Part shown: positions 55,228 through 63,723 of the stretch, piece by piece | Numbering within the stretch: the first letter of the stretch is position 1 | Layout: each line of letters begins with the position of its first letter | Translations under genes and position numbers: made by a program | Notes under the pieces: generated by a model | Told to the model about the DNA's origin: nothing | What the model saw: the letters and a program-made list of their open reading frames with translations, nothing else | Databases searched by the model: none | DNA from: Ignavibacteria bacterium | Lineage (GTDB): Bacteria > Bacteroidota > Ignavibacteria > Kapaibacteriales > Kapaibacteriaceae | DNA length: 64,000 nt | Direction: 5' to 3' | NCBI GenBank assembly: GCA_013204605.1 | Contig: JABMNI010000041.1 | Span: 1-64,000 of the forward strand

Positions 55228-56541
55228 TTGATTAACTCGCTCTTAAAAAGTCCGCAACGCTTGTTTTTGTGTGCCATGGCAGTTCTTGCCCCATTGCTGG
55301 GGAGCGCTACTCTTGTTGCGCAAGAATCTGTCGAAAAAATCATGGCCGTTGTAGGCAAGGAGATAGTTCTCAAGAGCGACGTTGAGGGTCAGCTAGAGGT
55401 ACTCGCATCCAGAAATCCGGCAATCGATAAAGCAGATCCGAAAATTCGTCAATTCGTTTTGGATCAACTTATTAATGAGCGCTTGATCATGACAAAGGCT
55501 CAAGAGGACACTGTAGAAGTTTTAGAAGAAGACATAACGCAGCGAATGGAGTATCAAATTCAATCGATGGTTCAACAGTTTGGATCGGAGAAACGGATTG
55601 AAGATTTGTACGGAATGTCGATGAGCAAGGTACGCCGAGAATTTCGCGACGAAATCAAGAAGCAACTTCTCGTTGAAAAAATTCGGAACATTCATTTTGG
55701 GAATGTAAAAGCAAATCGTTCAGATGTTGAAAGTTTTTACGAGCGTTACAAGGACTCAATTCCGGAGATTCATCCGCGTATCGACCTTTACCACATAGTT
55801 CGTTATGTACGCGCATCGGACGAACAAAGCAAGGATGCCTTCGACCTTGCAATTCGCGTCCGCGATTCGATTATGAAGGGCGGCAACTTTGCCGAGTTCG
55901 CTAAAAAATATAGCGGCGACCCAGGATCGGCCGTTCACGGTGGCGACCTAGGATTCGTTGAAAAAGGAAAGTTCGTTCCTGCGTTCGAAGCTTCGGCGTA
56001 TGGCTTGCAGCAGAATGAAATTTCTCACCCAGTCGAGACCCCGTTCGGCTGGCACGTTATACAACTGATAGATAAAACTCCCACGTCAATCAATTGTCGG
56101 CACATTTTGTTTAAGGTTGGACAGTCAGAAAGCGATCGTAACAAGGCACGCGAGGCACTTAACGAGATACGAGATAGTGCAAAGGCAGGCAAAGATTTCG
56201 AGGAGCTAGCTAAAACTTTCAGCGACGAAAAAGAAACCCAAGGTTTCGGCGGTTCTATGGGTCAGATTGAGTTAGAAAGACTTCCCGAAGACATGCGAAA
56301 AACCATCGAGGCTTTGCCCGACGGAGGCGTGAGTGAACCTATGCCCTATGCGGCCGATCCAACGAAACCCGGCTACCACATAATGTTCCGGAAGTCACTA
56401 ATTCCTGCACACCAGGCCAGCCTAGAAACAGATTACAAAGCCATTGAACAAATGGCAACGTTCGAGAAAAAACAGCGCCTAGAGCAAGAGTGGATTGTTC
56501 AATTGCGCTCAACCCTGTACTGGGAACAACGCGACAAGTAA
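55228..56541 (+). CDS. surA: SurA-like periplasmic chaperone/PPIase
   Basis: A 437-residue protein with signal segment LFLCAMAVLAPLLGSATLVAQ. The SurA N-terminal domain is KIMAVVGKEIVLKSDVEGQL...QLINERLIM, with EFRDEIKKQLLVEKIR. Two parvulin domains follow (IDLYHIVRYV...GWHVIQLIDK; CRHILFKVG...GYHIMFRK), giving the classical N-P1-P2 layout. The apparent start is TTG 55228, 13 nt after the upstream stop; no ATG in frame precedes the signal. It is co-directional with the large PPIase. Confidence 0.88.
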   Translation: MINSLLKSPQRLFLCAMAVLAPLLGSATLVAQESVEKIMAVVGKEIVLKSDVEGQLEVLASRNPAIDKADPKIRQFVLDQLINERLIMTKAQEDTVEVLEEDITQRMEYQIQSMVQQFGSEKRIEDLYGMSMSKVRREFRDEIKKQLLVEKIRNIHFGNVKANRSDVESFYERYKDSIPEIHPRIDLYHIVRYVRASDEQSKDAFDLAIRVRDSIMKGGNFAEFAKKYSGDPGSAVHGGDLGFVEKGKFVPAFEASAYGLQQNEISHPVETPFGWHVIQLIDKTPTSINCRHILFKVGQSESDRNKAREALNEIRDSAKAGKDFEELAKTFSDEKETQGFGGSMGQIELERLPEDMRKTIEALPDGGVSEPMPYAADPTKPGYHIMFRKSLIPAHQASLETDYKAIEQMATFEKKQRLEQEWIVQLRSTLYWEQRDK

Positions 56542-56600
56542 ATGCCGGGGAATTTTAGCCGGGGAGATATCATTAACTTTGGGGCTTCAACGGAGTTCAC

Positions 56601-57620
56601 ATGAAAATTTTGAGACGTATTCTGTGGTCGCTTTTAGGCTTAGTTGTAGCCGTAATGATAGTGGGATTGTTTTTGCCTTCGCAGGTAAGTATCGAGCGCT
56701 CAATAGTGGTAAAAGCTGATGCAGCCGAGGTGTACGATTTGATTGCCAACCCCACCAACTTCAGCAAATGGTCGCCATGGCACGAAAAAGATACGGCCAT
56801 GGAGATTACATTTTTTGACCCACTTTATGGCAAGGGGGCTGGGTATACGTGGAAGAGTGAGGTTAGTGAAGTAGGCTCCGGACGGTATGAGATAATCAGC
56901 GTTGATCCCGGCAAGCAGATAGATGTGGAGATGAATTGGGACGAAATGGGTCCGTCGTTCGCAAAGTATATTATTACGCAAGATCCCGCCGGAAGCAAGC
57001 TCGTATGGACGTTCGAAAAGGATATGGGCAGTTGGCCTCTAATGCGCTGGATGGGTTTACTAATGGACCCTATGCTAGGATCGGACTATGAGAAGGGTCT
57101 GGCTAAATTCAAGACCGTCATTGAAAAAGCCCCCAAGGCGCACGTAGCCAGTATTTCGGAGCAGCAATTTCCCGGAATGGACATACTTTCAGTTACCAGC
57201 ACCATTAATCCGCGCCTGATTGGTTCAACCTTGGCCAAGAGTTACGGCGCTATTATGCAAAACATGGGCTGGCACAACCTAACAATGATGGGCAGCCCGA
57301 TGGCAATCTATCACACATGGTCGCCTTCAAAAACCACGATGGAAGCGGCCGTTCCCGTGGCATTAATGCCTGTGAGCGCTGGCAAAATGGACCTGGGCGG
57401 CGAAGTTATTGTCGGTCAAATGAAACCCGGCGCGACGGTCGTTGCGGACTACTTCGGACCTTACGAGCGCACCGGAATGGCACATGATGCACTAGCAAAC
57501 TGGGCCATCAAGAACGGGAAGCAATTAATGGATGCGCCGTGGGAGATCTACGTCACAGACCCAACAACCGAGCCCGACCAAAGCAAATGGAACACCAAGG
57601 TTTGCTATCGGGTTAAGTAA
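56601..57620 (+). CDS. SRPBCC-GyrI-like ligand-binding protein
   Basis: A membrane anchor (ILWSLLGLVVAVMIVGLFL) is followed by a polyketide-cyclase/SRPBCC domain (SIERSIVVKADAAEVYDLIANPTNFSKWSPWHEKD) and a C-terminal GyrI-like/AraC effector-binding domain (GAIMQNMGWHNL...YHTWSPSKTTMEAAVPV, then VVADYFGPYERTGMAHDALANW). This two-domain layout is widespread in Bacteroidota. The ligand is unknown. The spacer before it has a small GCCGGGGAATTTTAGCCGGGG repeat. Confidence 0.85.
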   Translation: MKILRRILWSLLGLVVAVMIVGLFLPSQVSIERSIVVKADAAEVYDLIANPTNFSKWSPWHEKDTAMEITFFDPLYGKGAGYTWKSEVSEVGSGRYEIISVDPGKQIDVEMNWDEMGPSFAKYIITQDPAGSKLVWTFEKDMGSWPLMRWMGLLMDPMLGSDYEKGLAKFKTVIEKAPKAHVASISEQQFPGMDILSVTSTINPRLIGSTLAKSYGAIMQNMGWHNLTMMGSPMAIYHTWSPSKTTMEAAVPVALMPVSAGKMDLGGEVIVGQMKPGATVVADYFGPYERTGMAHDALANWAIKNGKQLMDAPWEIYVTDPTTEPDQSKWNTKVCYRVK

Positions 57621-57637
57621 TCGAAGTAACTTTGCAC

Positions 57638-58189
57638 GTGGCAAATCCATTCAGTTCTGCATCGGTTAAAACATTTTCGGTCCTTTTTGCACTTGGAGGC
57701 ACCATTTGGTTGGGTGCAACCATTGCAAGAACCGCAATTGGTTTTGATGTTTTTGAAGGGGGCTCTCTGATTTTCAAGGAGTGGCAACCTGTAGAAGTAA
57801 GACTGCATGTTATCTGGTTGTTCTCCATGTTGGGCGCACTTACTGGATGGTCGTTCCTATTGGCCACAATTGGCGCTGTTGGCAACCTGTTTTTATTGCG
57901 TCAGCATACCAAACAACACGGTTGGATAATGATGGCCGCCATCATGTTTTTGCTCATGTTACCCGTCCAAATGTACCTATCGTGGCAAGATTTCCATCTG
58001 TGGCGATTGTTCGATCCGTATACCGGAATGCCCCTTGCCAAGACCGATGAAATATTCAGTGTCTTTTTAATGCGCTACACAAACGTGCTTATTAACGTCG
58101 CAACCGGCATGCTTGTCCTGATGGGCGTAACGCTGGTAATGGTGTTAGCGGCACGACCGCTAAGCAAATGTGAGAATGTGGAAATTTGA
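57638..58189 (+). CDS. Four-TM membrane protein, unknown
   Basis: About 183 residues with four hydrophobic segments (FSVLFALGGTIWLGATIA, VIWLFSMLGALTGWSFLLATIGAV, WIMMAAIMFLLMLPVQMYL, VLINVATGMLVLMGVTLVMVL). GTG 57638 is a more likely start than TTG 57632. It lies 17 nt after the SRPBCC-GyrI gene, so possibly co-transcribed. The last codons run into the AATGTGGAAAT repeats, so the C-terminus may be repeat-derived. Confidence 0.65.
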   Translation: MANPFSSASVKTFSVLFALGGTIWLGATIARTAIGFDVFEGGSLIFKEWQPVEVRLHVIWLFSMLGALTGWSFLLATIGAVGNLFLLRQHTKQHGWIMMAAIMFLLMLPVQMYLSWQDFHLWRLFDPYTGMPLAKTDEIFSVFLMRYTNVLINVATGMLVLMGVTLVMVLAARPLSKCENVEI

Positions 58190-58439
58190 GAATGACAATG
58201 TGGAAATGCAAATGTGAGAATGTGGAAATTTGAGAATGACAATGTGGAAATGCAAATGTGTAAATGCAAATGTGTAATTGAGTAGATATGTAAATGAGTA
58301 GTTATGTAAATGAGTAGATATGAGAATGCCAACAAAACGTTTCAAAGCTCCTATCCGCAAGTAGGGGCGACGCATGCGTCGCCCGAGTTGTCCCCAAGAA
58401 AACCCAATGTGTAAATGTGGAAATGTGGAAATGTGAGAA
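58169..58439. repeat. AAATGTGAGAATGTGGAAAT repeat array with palindrome
   Basis: A gap between genes made of tandem and interspersed AATGTGGAAAT/AATGCAAATGTG units and AAATGAGTAGATATG units, then GGGCGACGCATGCGTCGCCC at 58365-58384. Units vary in length, so it is not a CRISPR. The array overlaps the end of the membrane protein gene and runs to the ATG at 58440. Confidence 0.8.
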
Positions 58440-58751
58440 ATGAAACCCGATAAAATTCTTGAAGAGTTATACGCGTTGGCAAAGAGCCTTGGATATAGTG
58501 TTCATCGCGAGCCGGGAGCCTTTAAGGGTGGGGCATGCATTGTGCGCGAACAGAAACACATCATCATAAATAAGTCGATGCCGCTCGAAGCATCGTCAGT
58601 TATACTTGCACGCGCGCTGTGCCAACTCGACGTTGAAGGAATGTTCATCAAGCCCGCCGTGCGCGAGATAATTGATCGCGAAAGAAAATGGGCATTGTTG
58701 AACCCAGACGTTATGTTCGAACTCGATGGCGCCAAAGAGGTTCAAGAATGA
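58440..58751 (+). CDS. Conserved hypothetical, 103 aa
   Basis: Begins MKPDKILEELYALAKSLGYSVHREPG, then AFKGGACIVREQKHIIINKSMPLEASSVILARALCQLDVEG. It looks like a conserved small Bacteroidota protein often near era-type genes, but I cannot name a family. It overlaps era by 4 nt (ATGA), which supports a real gene and coupling. Confidence 0.75.
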   Translation: MKPDKILEELYALAKSLGYSVHREPGAFKGGACIVREQKHIIINKSMPLEASSVILARALCQLDVEGMFIKPAVREIIDRERKWALLNPDVMFELDGAKEVQE

Positions 58752-59821
58752 CATCCGAATTAAATTCAGAGTCGACGGGAACGCCCGAAACACAAGGCAC
58801 AGAAGAAAAGTCAAAAAGGAAGAGTGCATCAGTTGAGCCTGATAAGAAAAGTGCATCTGTAATATCTGATAAGAAAAGTGCAATTGGAATGAGTGAATCG
58901 AACGAGGCGGTTAGCGCGTCTGGCATGGCGGTGTTCAAATGTGGTCAGGTGGCAATTGTTGGACGCCCTAACGTTGGCAAATCCACGCTGATGAATACCA
59001 TTCTCGGTGCTCACTTAAGCATTGTTACGCCAAAGCCGCAGACCACGCGCAAGCGCGTGTTGGGAATTCATTCGGCGAATGACACGCAGATGATTTTTAT
59101 TGATACACCAGGAATTTTGAAACCGCGGTATAGAATGCAGCGGACCATGATGGAATATGTTCATCAAACGCTTCAGGAATCCGACGTGGTGTGTGTGATT
59201 ATCGATGCGGTGCGAGGTTTGGAAAATAAAAGTTTCATCGATCCAATGATCGACGAAGTGTTGGTTGGAGTAACAACGCCAATAATCTTGGTGATCAATA
59301 AAATGGACGCTATAAGTGTGCCCAGCTTGATCCCGCCGCTCATCGAAGAAATGCGCGTTCGAGGTGCCTTTGCGAAGGCCGTGGCTGTGAGTGCACTTGA
59401 GAATAAAGAAGTAGACGCACTGCTTGAAATTCTTTCTGGCTACATGCCGGAAAGCCCCTTTCTATATGATGCTGACCAATTGAGTTCCCTGCCTGAGAGA
59501 TTTTTTGTTGCTGAACTTGTGCGCGAAGTAATTTTCGAACGCTTTAAAGATGAAATCCCCTACTCCACCGATGTAACGGTAATTGAGTTTAAAGAACGCG
59601 AACGAGGCAAGTGGCTAATTGCGGCCGATATCTACGTGGAGCGTGACACGCAGAAGGCCATCATAATTGGCAGTGGAGCTAGCGCGTTGAAGGATGTTGG
59701 AATGGCCGCACGGCAGCGCATAGAAGCACACCTTGGTGCACAAGTATACCTTGAGCTGTTCGTTAAGGTGCGAGCCGACTGGCGGAACGATCCTGCGCAG
59801 CTGATGAACCTCGGCTATTAA
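58748..59821 (+). CDS. era: GTPase Era
   Basis: An essential GTPase for 16S rRNA processing and 30S assembly. G1 AIVGRPNVGKSTLMNTI, G3 FIDTPGIL, G4 INKMD and G5 AVSALENKEV lie in order. The C-terminal KH domain contains REVIFERFKDEIPYSTDV and IIIGSGASALKDVGMAAR. An unusual N-terminal extension of about 60 residues contains KKSASV/DKKSAI repeats encoded by a 27-bp direct repeat; the rest is canonical. Start ATG 58748 is chosen; the track uses 58688. Confidence 0.95.
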   Translation: MTSELNSESTGTPETQGTEEKSKRKSASVEPDKKSASVISDKKSAIGMSESNEAVSASGMAVFKCGQVAIVGRPNVGKSTLMNTILGAHLSIVTPKPQTTRKRVLGIHSANDTQMIFIDTPGILKPRYRMQRTMMEYVHQTLQESDVVCVIIDAVRGLENKSFIDPMIDEVLVGVTTPIILVINKMDAISVPSLIPPLIEEMRVRGAFAKAVAVSALENKEVDALLEILSGYMPESPFLYDADQLSSLPERFFVAELVREVIFERFKDEIPYSTDVTVIEFKERERGKWLIAADIYVERDTQKAIIIGSGASALKDVGMAARQRIEAHLGAQVYLELFVKVRADWRNDPAQLMNLGY

Positions 59822-60106
59822 GAGAATGTGCAAATGTGTAAATGTGAGAATGCCAATTGGATTATGTGAAAATCTGGAAATGCGATGCGTTCCTATCTTC
59901 GAGTAGGATGCGTTCCTATCTTCGAGTAGGAGCGACGCATGCGTCGCCCGCGTATTGAACGCCCCATGCGTCGCCCTTCCTCCCCGCATCCTCGCGTATC
60001 GAACCTGTCGCCGGTGAGACCAGATACCGGCTGTTTCGCCCCCAATTCGTAATTCGTAATTCCTAATTGATCATTGGCTGGCTTAGAAACCTTATTTTCG
60101 TAGTCT
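59822..60106. repeat. Intergenic repeats between era and bamD
   Basis: AATGTGCAAATGTGTAAATG strings; a 23-bp tandem duplication of ATGCGTTCCTATCTTCGAGTAGG (about 59884-59930); a palindrome copy GCGACGCATGCGTCGC at 59932-59947 and a half copy near 59966; then AATTCGTAATTCGTAATTC at about 60043-60070. No gene seen. Confidence 0.85.
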
Positions 60107-60895
60107 ATGCCTTTTAAACTCATGCCGATGTCCCGTTTTGTGCTGCTTCGTTTAGTAGTGCTTCGTATTGCGCCGCTGTTTGCCGTTGCTTTTCTTGTTG
60201 CGTGTGGCACTTCGGAGAAAAGTCAGCAACAGCAAACCGTCGAGGAAGTATACACGTCGGCTATGGCCAACTATAACGATGGCGACTGGAACGCGGCGAT
60301 TTCGCAGTTCGACATTATAAAACTGCAGTACCCGGCAAGTCAGTTTGCCGATGATGCGCAGTATATGTTGGCAGAAATTAATTTCAAACGAAGTGAATAC
60401 ATTATTGCCGCATTTAATTACAGTATGGTGCGCCGCTCGTATCCAACTAGCGATTTAGCAAAGCCGGCCATGTATAAAGCGGCCCTGTGTTACAACGAAA
60501 TAGCCGGTCCGCCGGATCGCGATCAAGAATACACACGCAAGGCAATCCAAGCATTTTCGGAGTTTCAGAGTGTGTATCCGGTAGATAGTTTGGCATTGGA
60601 ATGCGTGGTTCATATCCACGAATTGCGCTCGCGTCTCGCGGAACGCTACATGATTGTAGCCGAGCATTACGTTACAACACGTTCGTTGAAGTCGGCACTC
60701 ATCTATTACGACGCTGTAATGGATGAATACCCTGATTCGAAGTGGTACGAAATGGCCGTGGTAGAAAAAGTTCGAACGCAGTTAGCAATGAAAAAAATTG
60801 AGGAAGCTCGCGCGACTGTGACGGTGTACAGAAGAACAGTGAAGGACCCAAAACTTGCATCTCAAATGGATGCACTCGAGAAAGAAATACCATGA
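60107..60895 (+). CDS. bamD: Outer-membrane assembly lipoprotein BamD
   Basis: The lipobox is FLVACGTSEKS. TPR-like repeats follow: VYTSAMANYNDGDWNAAISQFD, PASQFADDAQYMLAEINFKRSEY, PTSDLAKPAMYKAALCYNEI, FQSVYPVDSLAL and SALIYYDAVMDEYPDSKWYEMA. It works with BamA in outer-membrane protein insertion. The start could be 60107, 60122 or 60128. The length of 262 residues is normal. It overlaps the thioesterase by 4 nt. Confidence 0.9.
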   Translation: MPFKLMPMSRFVLLRLVVLRIAPLFAVAFLVACGTSEKSQQQQTVEEVYTSAMANYNDGDWNAAISQFDIIKLQYPASQFADDAQYMLAEINFKRSEYIIAAFNYSMVRRSYPTSDLAKPAMYKAALCYNEIAGPPDRDQEYTRKAIQAFSEFQSVYPVDSLALECVVHIHELRSRLAERYMIVAEHYVTTRSLKSALIYYDAVMDEYPDSKWYEMAVVEKVRTQLAMKKIEEARATVTVYRRTVKDPKLASQMDALEKEIP

Positions 60896-61374
60896 TGAAG
60901 CCCCCTGCAGAATCGACTGTTATAATGACGGAGTTAGTGCTGCCGAATGATACAAATCAGTTGGGCAACTTATTGGGAGGACGCTTGATGCACTGGATTG
61001 ACATTGCGGCGGCTCTAAGTGCGCAGCGGCACGCCAGCAAGGTTTGTGTTACGGCATCGGTAGATGAAATTAGTTTCAACGAACCAATCAGACTGGGTCA
61101 TGTAGTTCACATTAGGTCTGTGGTAACCCGCTCATTTCGCACATCGATGGAGGTGTTGGTGGAAGTTGAACGTGAGGATCCATTGCACGGATCACGCGCC
61201 CACACTTCAACCGCCTACTTGACCTTTGTGGCAATCGATCAGTACGGCCGACCGCTTCCGGCAAATGGAGTGGACCCTCAAACCGAAGATGAAAAAAGAC
61301 GCTTTGAAGAAGCTTCCATTCGTCGAGAAGCACGATTGCGTGAACGCGAAGCAATTTCTGAGCGGAGGAAATGA
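60892..61374 (+). CDS. Hotdog-fold acyl-CoA thioesterase
   Basis: A 160-residue hotdog protein of the YciA/BACH group: TELVLPNDTNQLGNLLGGRLMHWIDIAAALSAQRHA has the conserved catalytic Asn/Asp stretch, then VTASVDEISFNEPIRLGHVVHI and TAYLTFVAID. It hydrolyses acyl-CoA; chain specificity is unknown. The C-terminal tail is highly charged. Start is ATGATG at 60892 within the bamD stop. Confidence 0.88.
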   Translation: MMKPPAESTVIMTELVLPNDTNQLGNLLGGRLMHWIDIAAALSAQRHASKVCVTASVDEISFNEPIRLGHVVHIRSVVTRSFRTSMEVLVEVEREDPLHGSRAHTSTAYLTFVAIDQYGRPLPANGVDPQTEDEKRRFEEASIRREARLREREAISERRK

Positions 61375-61378
61375 ATTC

Positions 61379-62692
61379 TTGAAAGGGGCTAAACCAGGAT
61401 TCATTTTTTCAATGTTGTGTGTGTGTGTAGTTTTCATTGTTACACCTCAGATTTCAAGTAGCACCGACGTAGCGTTGCGCTTCATTCGGAGCTATGGTGC
61501 AAACAATGAATTGTTGCCACCCATTGTTTCTCTGGGTGGAGCCTCGGAAGATGTTCAAGGCTACGTTTCGGAGTTTGCAACAGTAGAATTTGATTTACGA
61601 AGCAACAATTATCCAAACGTATACGCGCGGTTGATTCATTGTCAGACGGATTGGACGGAGGATCAGAACGCGTTTCTTTCCGATGTAACTAATCGCACAA
61701 CCCTTGTGGACTGGAAGCTTGCGCCATCGCGAAGCACGTATTACACACATCGCGGAAAAATTCAAATTCCAAACGTTCAAATGCAACTTCGCTTTGCCGG
61801 CAATTGGAAGGTGAGAATTTTTGATATGGATGGCGATATCGTATTAGGTGAGGCAAAGATTTTCGTTGTGAAAGAAATGGCATCTGTGAACGTAAATTTT
61901 ATGACTGATTTTTACGAGCCAAAGGCAAAGGTTTCTACCATTGCACTAACGCTGGAAGCCATTGTTAGATCGGGCCGTGGCACCACGCTAATTGATGGCT
62001 ATCAACACTCAACAGTTTTTTATCGTAATCACAGATGGAACGAACCGTTCATGGTGTCATCGAAATATTCCGAAGAAGATAATCCGCCAAGTACAACAAC
62101 AGGCACGGCAGGAATTCTCAATGCGGGAAAAGTTTTTCGCATTGCGAAAATTCCGGCGGAGAATGAATATCGAGTTCTGGATTTAACCAACCTTGCAATG
62201 TATCCGTTTACGGGTCAGCCGGTGCGAATGCCGCTCTCGGATTTGCGCCGCAATGGAATGTTCATTCAGCGCGCCGATGATGGTGCCATGGTAACAAGTA
62301 CCGTGAGCGGTGTGAATGATGAGTATGTTCCGATAGAATTTCTGCTTAACCCGGACCCCGGAGCCCCCTCCGAAAATGATGTTTTTGTGTCTGGCTCGTT
62401 TAATCAGTGGAAGCCAGATAGGACGTGGATGATGTATTTCGATGAGACACTTAGGTTGTATAGGCTGCGTCAGTGGGTGCGCCGCGGACGCCACAACTAC
62501 ATGTATGCAACGGGCCGCGTGAATGCCGACAACGGATTGGTGGATAATTTGTCGTACGAGGAAATGGAAGGAAATACGGCCAGCGCTGGTATTGGATACC
62601 TTGCTTTTGCCTATTATCGCATTCCTGAATATGGTGGTTACGACGCAATAATTGGCGTGACTGCATCTAACATTTATTTATCGAACAGATGA
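61379..62692 (+). CDS. DUF5103 protein, T9SS plug-type
   Basis: A secreted Ig-like protein: [106 protein letters not shown] and a C-terminal [13 protein letters not shown] segment of CBM48-like type. DUF5103 is the plug of the T9SS SprA translocon. The track start lies in the previous gene; TTG 61379, preceded by GGAGG at 61364-61368 and followed by [20 protein letters not shown], gives a good signal peptide. ATG 61412 is an alternative. It ends overlapping ruvB. Confidence 0.85.
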   Translation: MKGAKPGFIFSMLCVCVVFIVTPQISSSTDVALRFIRSYGANNELLPPIVSLGGASEDVQGYVSEFATVEFDLRSNNYPNVYARLIHCQTDWTEDQNAFLSDVTNRTTLVDWKLAPSRSTYYTHRGKIQIPNVQMQLRFAGNWKVRIFDMDGDIVLGEAKIFVVKEMASVNVNFMTDFYEPKAKVSTIALTLEAIVRSGRGTTLIDGYQHSTVFYRNHRWNEPFMVSSKYSEEDNPPSTTTGTAGILNAGKVFRIAKIPAENEYRVLDLTNLAMYPFTGQPVRMPLSDLRRNGMFIQRADDGAMVTSTVSGVNDEYVPIEFLLNPDPGAPSENDVFVSGSFNQWKPDRTWMMYFDETLRLYRLRQWVRRGRHNYMYATGRVNADNGLVDNLSYEEMEGNTASAGIGYLAFAYYRIPEYGGYDAIIGVTASNIYLSNR

Positions 62693-63723
62693 GAGACCGA
62701 AACAATCCTGAACTAGGCACGGCGAAAAACGACGACGAAGTGGAAGCCTCGTTGCGGCCACCTACGTTTAGTGAGTTTACCGGCCAAGATAAAATTGTAG
62801 AGAACTTAAAAATATTTATTGCTGCTGCGAAGAATCGTGGCGAAGCATTAGATCACGTTTTGTTGACGGGTCCGCCGGGACTTGGCAAAACCACGCTGTC
62901 GCACATTATTGCACGCGAGCTCGACGCACGCATTACAATGACGTCGGGTCCGGTTCTTGAAAAACCAGGCGACCTAGCCGGCCTACTCACCAACCTCGAA
63001 GAAGGCGACATTTTATTCATCGACGAAATTCACAGACTGAGTCCGATAGTTGAAGAATATTTATACTCAGCGATGGAAGATTTCAGATTAGACATCATGA
63101 TCGACTCCGGCCCCGCAGCCCGTTCAGTTCAGCTCACCGTTCCACGTTTCACCCTCATTGGCGCCACAACGCGCCAGGGTTTGCTCACTGCGCCACTGCG
63201 TTCTCGCTTTGGTATCACCAACCGCCTCGACTATTACAACGCCGAAGAATTATGCGGCGTAGTCCAACGCTCGGCAAGATTGTTGGGTGCCGCTATTGAA
63301 TTGCAAGGGGCTATGGAGATCGCGAGAAGATCACGTGGAACACCAAGAATTGCAAACAGATTGTTACGCCGCACTCGCGACTTTGCCGAAGTAAAAGGTG
63401 ATGGCGTAATCACAAAAAAAATTGCCGACGTTTCGTTAACTGCGTTAGACGTGGATGAGTATGGATTGGATGAAATGGACACCCGAATCTGCATGACGAT
63501 AATCGAAAAATTTGGTGGTGGTCCTGTTGGTTTATCAACTATCGCTGTTGCAGTGGGTGAAGAGTCGGGCACAATTGAAGAAGTGTACGAACCATTTTTG
63601 ATTCAGCAAGGTTTTATTCAGCGCACTCCACGAGGGCGCATCACAACGCCTCTTGCCTACCAACATTTTGGCATCCAACGTCCACCAGCTGCCAGCGGAC
63701 TTTTTGAGCAGGAATCATTATGA
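62689..63723 (+). CDS. ruvB: Holliday-junction DNA helicase RuvB
   Basis: Drives Holliday-junction branch migration with Ruv[19 protein letters not shown] at the N-terminus, Walker [13 protein letters not shown], Walker [10 protein letters not shown], sensor [20 protein letters not shown], and the C-terminal winged-helix part with [16 protein letters not shown]. The length of 344 residues is normal. The start overlaps the plug gene by 4 nt and its stop overlaps the next start. Confidence 0.97.
   Translation: MRDRNNPELGTAKNDDEVEASLRPPTFSEFTGQDKIVENLKIFIAAAKNRGEALDHVLLTGPPGLGKTTLSHIIARELDARITMTSGPVLEKPGDLAGLLTNLEEGDILFIDEIHRLSPIVEEYLYSAMEDFRLDIMIDSGPAARSVQLTVPRFTLIGATTRQGLLTAPLRSRFGITNRLDYYNAEELCGVVQRSARLLGAAIELQGAMEIARRSRGTPRIANRLLRRTRDFAEVKGDGVITKKIADVSLTALDVDEYGLDEMDTRICMTIIEKFGGGPVGLSTIAVAVGEESGTIEEVYEPFLIQQGFIQRTPRGRITTPLAYQHFGIQRPPAASGLFEQESL

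Noticed and set aside
58169-58439. Possible CRISPR array in the AATGTG repeats
   Set aside because: Repeat units vary in length and phase, with no constant spacers and no cas genes; it is an intergenic simple-repeat array.
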